Positions 8,656-18,429 of a stretch of DNA of 64,000 nt are shown here, piece by piece; within the stretch, counting starts at the first letter, position 1, and every line of letters starts with the position of its first letter. Under the pieces are notes generated by a model. That model did no database searches, was not told where the DNA came from, and was given only the letters and a program-made list of their open reading frames with translations. A program made the position numbers and the translations under genes. The DNA comes from Streptomyces sp. DSM 15324. Its GTDB lineage: Bacteria > Actinomycetota > Actinomycetes > Streptomycetales > Streptomycetaceae. The stretch is from NCBI RefSeq assembly GCF_001514285.1, contig NZ_KQ949035.1:1-64000 (forward strand). The letters run 5' to 3'.

Positions 8656-9171
8656 GTGCTCGCTGAACTCGCCCCGATCGTCGCCGCGACCACGCTGTGG
8701 CTGACGCGCGCCTTTCCCGCTCCCGGTGGCGCGCTCGCCGCCGCCCTGTGCGAGGCGCAGGCCCGCCAGGCGGTCACCGTCGCGGCCCGGCTGCGCTATC
8801 CGACGGTGACGGGTGCGGCACCCGGCGGGGGCACGGGGCCGGGGGGCTCGGCCGGGCTCGACCGGCTGAGCGGCACCGGTGCGGACCCGGACGATCCGGC
8901 CTGGCGCTGCTGGGTCGACGAGGTCGTGGCGAGCTGGGCGGCCGGCCTCCTGACCGATCCCGAACTGGCCGCGCGAGCGGTGGCCCGCCTCACCAGGGGT
9001 GCCGTCGGGCGCGGAACGCCGGTGGGGTTCCGGCGTCTGCTCGCTCCCGACGACCACGACCGCCGGGCGGCGGTCCTGCTGCGCCACCCCGACCTGATCG
9101 GCCCCGTGGCCGCCCTCCATCGCGAGCGACTGCTCGAACGGCTCGGCGCGGGGCGGGGATCGACGGCCTGA
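8656..9171 (+). CDS. hypothetical protein, Ala-rich helical
   Basis: A 171-residue protein from a GTG start; no convincing SD precedes it, so the start is uncertain and an earlier in-frame start is possible. The first 45 residues are hydrophobic to amphipathic (LAELAPIVAATTLWLTRAF), followed by a Gly-rich linker and a helical region (DEVVASWAAGLLTDPELAAR). Codon bias is typical of the neighbours. Function unknown. Confidence 0.5.
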   Translation: MLAELAPIVAATTLWLTRAFPAPGGALAAALCEAQARQAVTVAARLRYPTVTGAAPGGGTGPGGSAGLDRLSGTGADPDDPAWRCWVDEVVASWAAGLLTDPELAARAVARLTRGAVGRGTPVGFRRLLAPDDHDRRAAVLLRHPDLIGPVAALHRERLLERLGAGRGSTA

Positions 9172-9355
9172 GGGGCGGAGGGCACCGGACCGGGAGGCGG
9201 TGCGGCCCGGGACGGGAGACGGGCCGCACCGGGGGCGGGTGACCGAGCGATTACGGAAGTGTTTGAAAGCCTGAGCACAGGCGACGACTGAGTTAGCCTC
9301 TTTGCTCACGCCCTAGAACGAACAGGCGTACGGCGAACATCACTTCGGGAGTTCC

Positions 9356-11623
9356 GTGACTCACCAGCGGCCGACCCCACCGACTGCCATGGCGGCCGAG
9401 GCCGCCGCACTCCGGCAGACCGGCGCCTCACCCCTGCGGGTCGGGGATCCGGGCCGTGTCGGCCCCTATGCGCCGCTGGCGCTGCTCGGCAGCGGCGGGA
9501 TGGGCCGGGTGTACCTGGCCCGGGCCGCCGACGACGGCCCGGGACTGTTCGCGGTGAAGGTGATCCGGCCGGAGTACGCCGAGGACGTCCGCTTCCAGCG
9601 CCGTTTCGAGCGGGAGGCGGCGGTGCACGCCCGGCTGGGCCCGCCGTACGCGCCCCGGCTGTGCGGCACGGGCTTCGACGACGAACTGCTGTGGATGGCC
9701 ACCGAGTACATCCCGGGCCTCGATCTGACGGAGGCCGTCCGCGGGGGTGGCGCGCTGCCCGCCGCCAGCGTGTGGCGGCTGGTCGCCGATCTGGGGCGGG
9801 CGCTGGCCGCCCTGTCCGCCGCCGGGGTGGTCCACCGGGATCTCAAGCCGTCCAACGTGCTGCTGTCCGTGCAGGGCGCGCATCTGATCGACTTCGGGAT
9901 CTCCAAGGCGGCGGACGCCAGCGCGCTCACCGGCACGGGGAACCGGGTGGGCACCCCGGCCTACATGTCGCCGGAGTACCTCAGGACGGGCCACTGCGAC
10001 GCCGCCTCGGACGTGTTCTCGCTCGCCGGGAGCCTGGTGTACGCGGTCACCGGGCGGGCCCCGTTCGGGGACGGCACCGGGGTCGACGTGATGCACCGGG
10101 TGGCGTTCGAGGAGCCCGATCCGCAGGTGACCGGCGCGCTCGCCGCGGCCGACCCCGAGCTGGCCGCGCTGATGGCCCAGTGCCTGGCCAAGGAGCCCGG
10201 GCTGCGGCCCACCGCCGGTCAACTGGTCGCGTTCGGGGCGGCGCACACCGGCGCGGACGACTGGCCCGAGCCGCTCCAGGGCGAGGTGCTGGCCCGGCAG
10301 GAGGCGTACGAGACGCTGCACCGGGTCCCCGTGGAGCGAGCGGTCCGCCTGCTCCCCGCGGGCCGGCCCGCCTCGGCCTCCCGTACCGCGCCGGGCCCGT
10401 TGGGCCGCCCGGCACCCGCGGGCGTGGCCGCCGCACGGGTGGACCCGTTCGACGCCGAGCGCGCTCCGCTGTCCTCCTCGGTGCCGTCCGCCGCCGACTC
10501 CGCGTCGCGGTTCGGGACGGATGCCGTACCGGCGCGGTCGCACGCCGGTGACGCGTCGGCGCTGTCCGCCGCTGACGGCTCGTCGGGGGTGCCCAGCGGC
10601 GGTGACGGGTCGGCTGTCACGGGCGCGGATGACGGGCCGTCAGGCGCGGGGTCGGGTGAGGGGCCGTCTCTCCGGGGCGCCGCTGCCGGGGCGGCCCTCA
10701 GGGGCGCCGGTGACGGGTCGGCCCTGACCGGCGCCGGCATCAAGTCAGCGCCGTCCGCCGTCGGCCGGGCTTCCGTCGGGTCGGCCGGTCCCTCGGCGTC
10801 GTCCGCGGCATCGTCCGCGGTGCCGGACACGGCAGGCCAGGACGCCGCGCCCGGCAGGGCCGCCGCGTCGGAGCAGCCGCCCGGCTCCGCCCCTCGTGAA
10901 GCGGCGTCAGCGGCCTTACCGCCGAGCGGATCCCGTCGGTGGACCCGCCGCAGGCGCGGGATGGCCGTGGCAGCGGGGGTCGCGCTGTGCGCGGTCGCCG
11001 CCGGTGGGCTCGTCCTCCTTCAACCGGACGGCGGGACCACCGCGGCCCCGCCCCAGGACATGGAGACGGCGTCCGGCGCGGCACCCGGCCGACTGCCCGG
11101 CGGCGTCGCCCAGCCGGGGGCGTCCGGTGTGCCCGACCGGGCCTCGGTGGCGGGTTCCGCCGACGGCCGGGCGGATGTCGGCGGCAGCCGTGACCCGGCG
11201 CGGCCGGGGGCCTCGGGTTCGACGACCGCCGGCAGCACCCCCGGCGCCCCGGTCTCCTCCACCACCACCGGCACGGGCACGGGCACGGGCACGGGCACGG
11301 GCACCGACACCGGTACCTCCGCTTCGCCGAGCGCGGACGCCACGACCCCGGCGGCCGAACCGCCGGCCTCGCAGCCGTGGAACACCGACTGCGCGTACTA
11401 CAACGGCAACGGGAAGACGCGCGAAGGAGACAGCGGCAACAAGGTGTTCCAGGTGCAGTGCATGTTGACCGCGCGCGGCTACAGCGTCGGAAGCGGCGGT
11501 GTGAACGGTGAGTTCGGCCCCGAGACGACGAGCGCGGTGCGCGCGTTCCAGGCAGCCAAGAGCCTGTCGACCGACGGTGTCGTGGCCCACGCCACCTGGG
11601 TGGCGCTGCGCGGCAGCGACTGA
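9356..11623 (+). CDS. membrane Ser/Thr protein kinase with peptidoglycan-binding domain
   Basis: A 755-residue receptor-like kinase. Residues about 38-300 are a complete Hanks-type kinase: glycine loop LGSGGMGRVYLA, VHRDLKPSNVLL with the catalytic Asp, DFGISK, and an APE-like GTPAYMSPEYL. Residues about 340-525 are a disordered Ser/Ala/Gly-rich linker, followed by one membrane helix near residue 545 (MAVAAGVALCAVAAGGL), a Thr/Gly-rich stalk, and a C-terminal peptidoglycan-binding (PG_binding_1-like) domain over the last 80 residues (SGNKVFQVQCMLTARGY; FGPETTSAVRAFQ). It lacks PASTA repeats. The GTG has GGGAG 4-5 nt upstream. Likely role: sensing cell-wall state from outside and phosphorylating cytoplasmic proteins. 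It is followed 113 nt later by the protease-nuclease fusion. Confidence 0.92.
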   Translation: MTHQRPTPPTAMAAEAAALRQTGASPLRVGDPGRVGPYAPLALLGSGGMGRVYLARAADDGPGLFAVKVIRPEYAEDVRFQRRFEREAAVHARLGPPYAPRLCGTGFDDELLWMATEYIPGLDLTEAVRGGGALPAASVWRLVADLGRALAALSAAGVVHRDLKPSNVLLSVQGAHLIDFGISKAADASALTGTGNRVGTPAYMSPEYLRTGHCDAASDVFSLAGSLVYAVTGRAPFGDGTGVDVMHRVAFEEPDPQVTGALAAADPELAALMAQCLAKEPGLRPTAGQLVAFGAAHTGADDWPEPLQGEVLARQEAYETLHRVPVERAVRLLPAGRPASASRTAPGPLGRPAPAGVAAARVDPFDAERAPLSSSVPSAADSASRFGTDAVPARSHAGDASALSAADGSSGVPSGGDGSAVTGADDGPSGAGSGEGPSLRGAAAGAALRGAGDGSALTGAGIKSAPSAVGRASVGSAGPSASSAASSAVPDTAGQDAAPGRAAASEQPPGSAPREAASAALPPSGSRRWTRRRRGMAVAAGVALCAVAAGGLVLLQPDGGTTAAPPQDMETASGAAPGRLPGGVAQPGASGVPDRASVAGSADGRADVGGSRDPARPGASGSTTAGSTPGAPVSSTTTGTGTGTGTGTGTDTGTSASPSADATTPAAEPPASQPWNTDCAYYNGNGKTREGDSGNKVFQVQCMLTARGYSVGSGGVNGEFGPETTSAVRAFQAAKSLSTDGVVAHATWVALRGSD
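11270..11304 (+). repeat. hexanucleotide repeat in the kinase stalk
   Basis: About five and a half copies of GGCACG in frame encode a Gly-Thr run in the extracytoplasmic stalk between membrane helix and peptidoglycan-binding domain. Because the unit is 6 nt, copy-number changes would alter stalk length by two residues without breaking the frame. Confidence 0.85.
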
Positions 11624-11736
11624 GGCCCCGATTGGCGTGAACCACCCCGAAAGGTGATGATGACAAGGAGGTCATGACCATCCTCGTACACCCGTCGTAG
11701 CGGACTTTCGGTCCGTGAAGGCCGAGGAGGCGGACC

Positions 11737-13995
11737 ATGACGACGGAACCGCGCACCCGGCGCGCCTCGGACTACCTCTCCCAGCTGACGTGGGCCGCCC
11801 GGCGCTACACGGACCGCACCGAGCGGCGCGACCGCAACAAGGCGGTGCTCGCCACCAGCGGGGTGTTGTACGCCGACGATCCGGAGCGGGTCGGCAAGCG
11901 GCTGGCCCGGCTCGGCGCCGACTGGTCGCTGGCCCGGGCGATCGAGCGGGCGCCGTCGGATCCGGCGGCCACCGCGGGGAGCACCCTGTCGCTGCCTCCG
12001 GACCGTTTCGGCCGAGAGCTGCTGGGCCTGGAGCGGCTGATCGGGCGCAACGACCTCACCCCCGTCGCGTTCCTGGAGGAGGGCGTCCTCGCCGCGCGCC
12101 CGGTCGGCCGCATCACCGTCAGAGGGCCCGGCGGCGGTCACGGCACCGGCTTCCTCGTCTCCTCCGCGCTGCTGCTGACCAACCACCACGTGCTGGGCGG
12201 TCAGGAGGAGGCGGCCCGCAGCGAGGTGGCGTTCGGCTTCCAGGACGGCGTCGGCGGCGGTCCGCTCGTGCCGGCCGTGTTCGGGTTGGAGCCGCAGCGG
12301 TTCTTCGTCACCGACGAGCGGCTGGACTTCAGCCTGGTCGCGGTCGCGCCGCGCGGCCTCCGGGGCGAGGCGCTGGCGTCGTACGGACGGCTCGCGCTCA
12401 GCGAGGCACCGGGCAAGGTCGTCATCGGCGAGTCCGTCAACATCGTCCAGCACCCCCGGGGCGAGCCTAAGCAGTTGGCGCTGCGGGACAACCGGGTCGT
12501 GGACGTGCTCGACGACTTCCTGCACTACGAGAGCGACACCCAGCCGGGATCGTCGGGTTCGCCGGTCTTCAACGACCAGTGGGAGGTCGTGGCCCTGCAC
12601 CACTCGGCCGTGCCGAGGACCGACGAGCAGGGCAGACCGCTGAGCGTGGACGGCACGGTCTGGCAGCCGGACATGGGCGAGGCGCGGCTGGCGTGGAAGG
12701 CGAACGAGGGGGTGCGGATCAGCCGGGTGCTGGGCGCCCTGCACGCCATGAGCCCGGGCGGGGAGACGGCGAGGCTGCGGGACGAGGTGTTCGCCACGGA
12801 GCCGGCCGCACCGGCCGCACCGGCCGTACCGGCCGTACCCGCTGTTCCCGTGGCACCGCCCGAGAGCGCGCCGCCGGACTCGACCGCCGCCGACGGGGCC
12901 GCGGCCGACGGGATCGGCGCGGCCCGCGTCGCCGACGGCACCACGCGGCTGACCGTGCCCTTGTGGGTCACCGTCGGCCTCGGTCCGTCCGGGTACGCGG
13001 CGCCGACGTACGCGGCGCCGGCCGTCGGCGCCGACGGTGTGCCGCCCGTCCCCGCGCCCCCTCCTCCGGCCACTCCGCTCGCGCCGCCGGCCGGGCCGCC
13101 GCCCGCCGCCCCGTCGGAGACGGCCTCGGCGGTCGGCAGGGACGTCACCGCCGCCCTGGTCAACCTCCGGCTCGCCCAGGACCGGCCGTACTACGACCGG
13201 ACCGCCGACCAGGCCGCCCGCGAGGCCTACTACGCGGGCGTCGGCGACCTGGACGGCGACGCGCTGCGCCGCGCGCTCACCGGTCTGCTGGAGCGGACCC
13301 ACGCGCCCCGCCCGAGGTACCAGCCGATCCGGCTCGTGTATCCGTGGGTCGATCTGCACCAGGACGGGCGGCTGCACGGCGTCTACTCCGGGCGGGACTT
13401 CGCACCGGAGGAGTTCATCCGGGCCGACGCCGCCGTCGCGGAGGGCCGGCTGACCCGGGTCCGGGAGCTGCTGCTGCACGAGAGCACGGCGGGCCCGGCC
13501 GAGTTCGAGGCCGAGTTCGACGCGCTGGAGGAGGCGATGCCGTTCAACTGCGAACACGTCGTGCCGCAGTCGTGGTTCGCCAAGCAGGAGCCGATGCGGG
13601 GCGATCTGCACCATCTGTTCGCGTGCGAGGCCGGGTGCAACAGCTTCCGGGGCAACTTCCCCTACATCGACTTCCCCGAGGTGCGCGAGGCGGTGCGGGA
13701 CGCCTGCGGGAGGCGTGAGGACGACGGATTCGAGCCGGAGCAGGGCAAGGGACCCGTCGCCCGGGCCACCCTGTACTTCCTCCTGCGCTACCCGGGGCTG
13801 GTCGGCGACGCGCCGCGGGAGTTCCCGGCGGAGCGGCTGCCCACCCTGCTGACCTGGCACGACAGCGAGCCGGTGAGCGAGTACGAGCAACACCGCAACG
13901 CGGCCGCCGCCGAGATCCAGGGCAACCGCAACCCGCTGATAGACCACCCCGACTGGTCCGGCCGTATCGACTTCACGGGTGTCTGGCACACCTGA
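11737..13995 (+). CDS. trypsin-like serine protease fused to an endonuclease I-type nuclease
   Basis: A 752-residue two-enzyme fusion without a signal peptide. Residues 1-125 are a helical N-terminal region ending in LERLIGRNDLTPVAFLEEG, a segment I associate with protease-containing conflict systems. Residues about 125-300 are a trypsin-fold peptidase with the triad His151 (LLLTNHHVLG), Asp197 (RLDFSLVAV) and Ser273 (PGSSGSPVF). A Pro/Ala-rich linker (about 345-460) follows. Residues about 465-752 resemble endonuclease I/NucM nucleases: CEHVVPQSWF around His607, GDLHHLFA near residue 625, and CNSFRGNFPY. Both active sites look intact. The ATG follows GAGGAGG. It lies downstream of the membrane kinase on the same strand. 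Probable cytoplasmic effector or stress enzyme; the physiological role is unknown. Confidence 0.85.
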   Translation: MTTEPRTRRASDYLSQLTWAARRYTDRTERRDRNKAVLATSGVLYADDPERVGKRLARLGADWSLARAIERAPSDPAATAGSTLSLPPDRFGRELLGLERLIGRNDLTPVAFLEEGVLAARPVGRITVRGPGGGHGTGFLVSSALLLTNHHVLGGQEEAARSEVAFGFQDGVGGGPLVPAVFGLEPQRFFVTDERLDFSLVAVAPRGLRGEALASYGRLALSEAPGKVVIGESVNIVQHPRGEPKQLALRDNRVVDVLDDFLHYESDTQPGSSGSPVFNDQWEVVALHHSAVPRTDEQGRPLSVDGTVWQPDMGEARLAWKANEGVRISRVLGALHAMSPGGETARLRDEVFATEPAAPAAPAVPAVPAVPVAPPESAPPDSTAADGAAADGIGAARVADGTTRLTVPLWVTVGLGPSGYAAPTYAAPAVGADGVPPVPAPPPPATPLAPPAGPPPAAPSETASAVGRDVTAALVNLRLAQDRPYYDRTADQAAREAYYAGVGDLDGDALRRALTGLLERTHAPRPRYQPIRLVYPWVDLHQDGRLHGVYSGRDFAPEEFIRADAAVAEGRLTRVRELLLHESTAGPAEFEAEFDALEEAMPFNCEHVVPQSWFAKQEPMRGDLHHLFACEAGCNSFRGNFPYIDFPEVREAVRDACGRREDDGFEPEQGKGPVARATLYFLLRYPGLVGDAPREFPAERLPTLLTWHDSEPVSEYEQHRNAAAAEIQGNRNPLIDHPDWSGRIDFTGVWHT

Positions 13996-13999
13996 GGGC

Positions 14000-15208
14000 T
14001 CAGTCCTGCGGGGTCCCGGCGGGCGGCGCGCCCGGCCCCGGCCCCGGCCCCGAGGTGCGTACGGCGAGCAGGGCGGCGCCGAGGTCCGCTGTCGTACGGG
14101 GGTCGGAGAGGGAGCGGCCGGTGAGTTCCTCGACGCGGCGCAGCCGGTAGCGGACGGTGTTGCGGTGGACGAAGAGGGTGCGGGCCGTGTCGGCGGCGGA
14201 GCCCGCTGCGGCGAACCAGTGTTCCAGGGTGGTCAGCAGCCGGGCCCGTTCCCCGGCGGGCAGCGCGAGCACCGGTCCGAGGACCACCCCCGTCAGATGG
14301 GCCGCCTCGGCGGGCGCGGCGGCGACGAGCATGGCCAGCGGGTTGTCGTCGAAGCGTGCGACGCCGGGCCCGGTCCCGGGCAGTCCGGCCAGGGCCAGCC
14401 GGGCGAAGCGCAGGGCCTGCGGGGTGTCGCGCAGCGAGAGGAAGCCCGGGCTGACACCGACCCGGGCGCGGGAGCGGCGCAGAGCGCGCAGGCAGGTGTC
14501 CTCGGCCCCCGGGGCGGCCAGGGCGACCACGCCGATCTGCTGGTGCGGCAGCAGCCGCCAGGCAGAGGGCAGACGCGCCTGGCGCAGTGCGGCCTCGATG
14601 CCGCTGAGGGGTTCCTCGCCGGGGGCACCGGCGGCCGCGGCGACGACCGCGAACGGGCCCTGTTCGGGCAGACCCAGCTCGCGGGCGGCCTCCCACAGCG
14701 TGGTGCGGTCGGCGAGGACGCCGGTGAACAGGGCTTCCACCAGCGCCGAGCGGCGGGCCTCACGCTGGAGGGTCAGTTCGGCGGCGGTCTCCCGGTGGGC
14801 CGCCGCCACGGCCTCCGCGTAGCGGCCGAACAGCGCCCAGATCTCCGCCGACCGGGTGACCAGCACGGCGTCGGTGACCTCGGGGTGCGTGCGGGACTCC
14901 TCGATGATCTCCGACCAGAGCAGTTCGAAGCCGATCCGGTAGGCGTGCAGGGTGTCGGCGAGCGGCATGCCCTGCTCGGCGCGGACCCGGCCGGTGTCCC
15001 GGGCCGGGCGGGGGTCGGGGGTGTCGGTGCGGTGGAAGTGGCTCAGGACGAGGTCGGCGTTGGCGGCGCAGGAGCGGCGCAGCGAGTCGAAGGGGATCAG
15101 TGACTCGTCCTGGTAGGCGGGAACGGCGGAGCGGATGCGCCGCGCCATCCGCTCGCCGAGTTCCGGCAGCCGCGCGTGGAGCGCGGACGTCACACCCCAG
15201 AGGTCCAT
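14000..15208 (-). CDS. PucR/CdaR-family transcriptional regulator
   Basis: A 402-residue regulator. The C-terminus has the PucR helix-turn-helix (LFVHRNTVRYRLRRVEELTG, about residues 345-375). The middle (about 160-290) fits the degenerate GGDEF-like domain of this family, and the N-terminus (ELGERMARRIRSAVPAYQDE) is the RsbR-like helical segment. It is divergent from the acyl-CoA ligase with a 149-nt gap, which suggests that it regulates that gene, as PucR-type proteins often control neighbouring catabolic genes. The stop lies 4 nt from the stop of the protease-nuclease gene (convergent). Effector unknown. Confidence 0.88.
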   Translation of the reverse strand: MDLWGVTSALHARLPELGERMARRIRSAVPAYQDESLIPFDSLRRSCAANADLVLSHFHRTDTPDPRPARDTGRVRAEQGMPLADTLHAYRIGFELLWSEIIEESRTHPEVTDAVLVTRSAEIWALFGRYAEAVAAAHRETAAELTLQREARRSALVEALFTGVLADRTTLWEAARELGLPEQGPFAVVAAAAGAPGEEPLSGIEAALRQARLPSAWRLLPHQQIGVVALAAPGAEDTCLRALRRSRARVGVSPGFLSLRDTPQALRFARLALAGLPGTGPGVARFDDNPLAMLVAAAPAEAAHLTGVVLGPVLALPAGERARLLTTLEHWFAAAGSAADTARTLFVHRNTVRYRLRRVEELTGRSLSDPRTTADLGAALLAVRTSGPGPGPGAPPAGTPQD

Positions 15209-15357
15209 TGCCGCAGCTTAGACCGGCCTTCTTGTCCCGGAGCACAAACCCGGTGCCCGGATGCTGTCCCCCGGGCCATAGGGCGCCGCCGGATGCGCCA
15301 GCACCATGTCGTTCACGTGTACGGCGGATTTCAGCGGTGAGACGCGTGGAGGCGGGC

Positions 15358-16842
<1,485 letters not shown>

Positions 16843-17135
16843 CCCGGCCGACGCCTTCCCCTCGACGACGGCGAGCAGTGCGTGCGCCGGGGAACGCACC
16901 CCGGTGCACCGCCGACGGCCTTCATCCGCGCCCCGGCCCGCCGTGTGCGTGCATTCGGGTGGTCCGCAGCCCCCGCCGCCCGCCGTACGGCGCCGGTGTC
17001 CGGGCCGGCTCGTACCCTCGGCGGAAACGGCGCCTGCCCGGCTGCGGACCACTGCGACCCAGGCCACCTACCTGCGGGATTCCGGGATGTCACCGGCGTC
17101 GCCACATCCGTCCCGAGCCACGCAGGGAGCAGCAG
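16843..17135. other. intergenic region, no gene recognised
   Basis: Between the acyl-CoA ligase and the glycosyltransferase on the same strand. No RNA gene, hairpin of note or small gene with an SD was seen. The downstream promoter is presumably here. Confidence 0.4.
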
Positions 17136-18413
17136 ATGACGCCGTCGACCGCCACCCCGAGGTTCTCCGTCTTCACCCCCAGCCACCGCCCGCGTTTCCT
17201 CGACGAGTGCCTGGCGACGCTCCAGGCGCAGACGTGTCCGGACTGGGAGTGGATCGTCCTGCTCAACAACGGCGCCCGCTGGCGGCCGGAGTACCCCGAC
17301 GAGCGGATCCGGGTGGTGATCGCGGACGAGGTGTCCGGTGTCGGCGCCGCCAAGCGCCGGGCCTGCGAGCTGGCCCGCGGCGAGATCCTCGTCGAACTCG
17401 ACCACGACGACCTGCTGGCGACGGCCTGTCTGGCGGAGCTGGGCAAGGCGTTCGACGCGCATCCCGAGGCCGTCCTCGTGTACAGCAACACCGCACAGAT
17501 CACCGAGGACGGGGGGCGGGACGAGACGCGCTTCGACGAGACGTTCGGCTGGCAGTACGAGGACGTGGACGTCGACGGGCGCCGGCTGCTCCAGGTCGTC
17601 TCGCTCGCGCCGACGCCGCACAACGTCGCCTACATCTGGTACGCGCCCAACCACGTACGGGCCTTCCGCAGGGAGATCTACGAGAAGTCCGGCGGGTACG
17701 ACGCCACGCGCACCGTCCTGGACGACCAGGACCTGATGTGCCGTCTGTTCCACCTCGGCGACTTCCACCACATCGACCGCTGTCTGTACCTCCAGCGGGT
17801 GCACCGGGCGAACACGCAGTGCGAGCCGGAGATCAACGCGCACATCCAGCGCGAGACGGTGGCCCTGTACGACAAGTACATCGAGGCCAACGCGCTGGCC
17901 TGGACGCTGCGGCGCGGGCTGCTCGCCCTGGACCTCGGCTCGGCGGGCCGCAAGCCGCCGGGGTACACCGGCGTCGACCGGCGGGCGGGCGAGGGCGTGG
18001 ACATCGTCGCGACACTGCCCGGCGGGCTCGACCTGCCCGACGACTCCGTCGGTCTGGTGCGGGCGGTGAACTTCCTGGAGTACGTCCCCGCGAAGGTGCC
18101 GCTGATCAACGAGCTGTACCGGCTGCTGGCGCCCGGGGGGATGCTCCTCACCCTGACGGCCAGCTCCGACGGCCGCGGCGCGTACCAGGACCCGACGCAC
18201 GTCGCCTACTACAACGAGAACTCGTTCTGGTACTACACGGACGACCAGTACCGCACCTTCGTCCCCGACATCGAGGCCCGCTTCCAGTCCTCCCGGCTGG
18301 TCACCTACTTCCCCAGCGAGTGGCACACCGAGAAGGACATCTCGTACGTGGTCGCCAACCTCATCGCGATGAAGGAGGGCGCCGCTCGGTGCGGGGGGAA
18401 GCTGCTGGTGTAG
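17136..18413 (+). CDS. family 2 glycosyltransferase with C-terminal methyltransferase-like domain
   Basis: A 425-residue protein. Residues about 8-235 are a GT-A glycosyltransferase of family 2: FSVFTPSHRPRFLDECL at the start, SGVGAAKRRACELARGEI, and the DHDD metal-binding motif in VELDHDDLL, with a later ValLeuAspAspGlnAsp acceptor motif (VLDDQDLMCRL). Residues about 265-425 resemble the second half of a SAM-dependent methyltransferase (LDLGSAGRKPPGYTGVD; RAVNFLEYVPAKVPLINELY; LLAPGGMLLTL) with the nucleotide-binding glycine motif altered. Such fusions occur in surface polysaccharide and glycoprotein clusters. GGGAG lies 7 nt before the ATG. The partner genes downstream (a second glycosyltransferase, collagen-like protein, deoxysugar genes) support a surface-glycan role. 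Confidence 0.8.
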   Translation: MTPSTATPRFSVFTPSHRPRFLDECLATLQAQTCPDWEWIVLLNNGARWRPEYPDERIRVVIADEVSGVGAAKRRACELARGEILVELDHDDLLATACLAELGKAFDAHPEAVLVYSNTAQITEDGGRDETRFDETFGWQYEDVDVDGRRLLQVVSLAPTPHNVAYIWYAPNHVRAFRREIYEKSGGYDATRTVLDDQDLMCRLFHLGDFHHIDRCLYLQRVHRANTQCEPEINAHIQRETVALYDKYIEANALAWTLRRGLLALDLGSAGRKPPGYTGVDRRAGEGVDIVATLPGGLDLPDDSVGLVRAVNFLEYVPAKVPLINELYRLLAPGGMLLTLTASSDGRGAYQDPTHVAYYNENSFWYYTDDQYRTFVPDIEARFQSSRLVTYFPSEWHTEKDISYVVANLIAMKEGAARCGGKLLV

Positions 18414-18429
18414 CTCTCGTGCGGGGGGC

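Noticed and set aside
9263..9299. Possible promoter TTGAAA with TAGCCT before the kinase
   Set aside because: The spacing is about 25 nt, too long for a sigma-70 promoter.
11674..11700. Eight-codon ATG frame after AAGGAGG ahead of the protease-nuclease gene
   Set aside because: SD-to-start distance is only about 2 nt, and the protease-nuclease has its own SD; no attenuator structure is evident beyond a small hairpin at 11701-11715.
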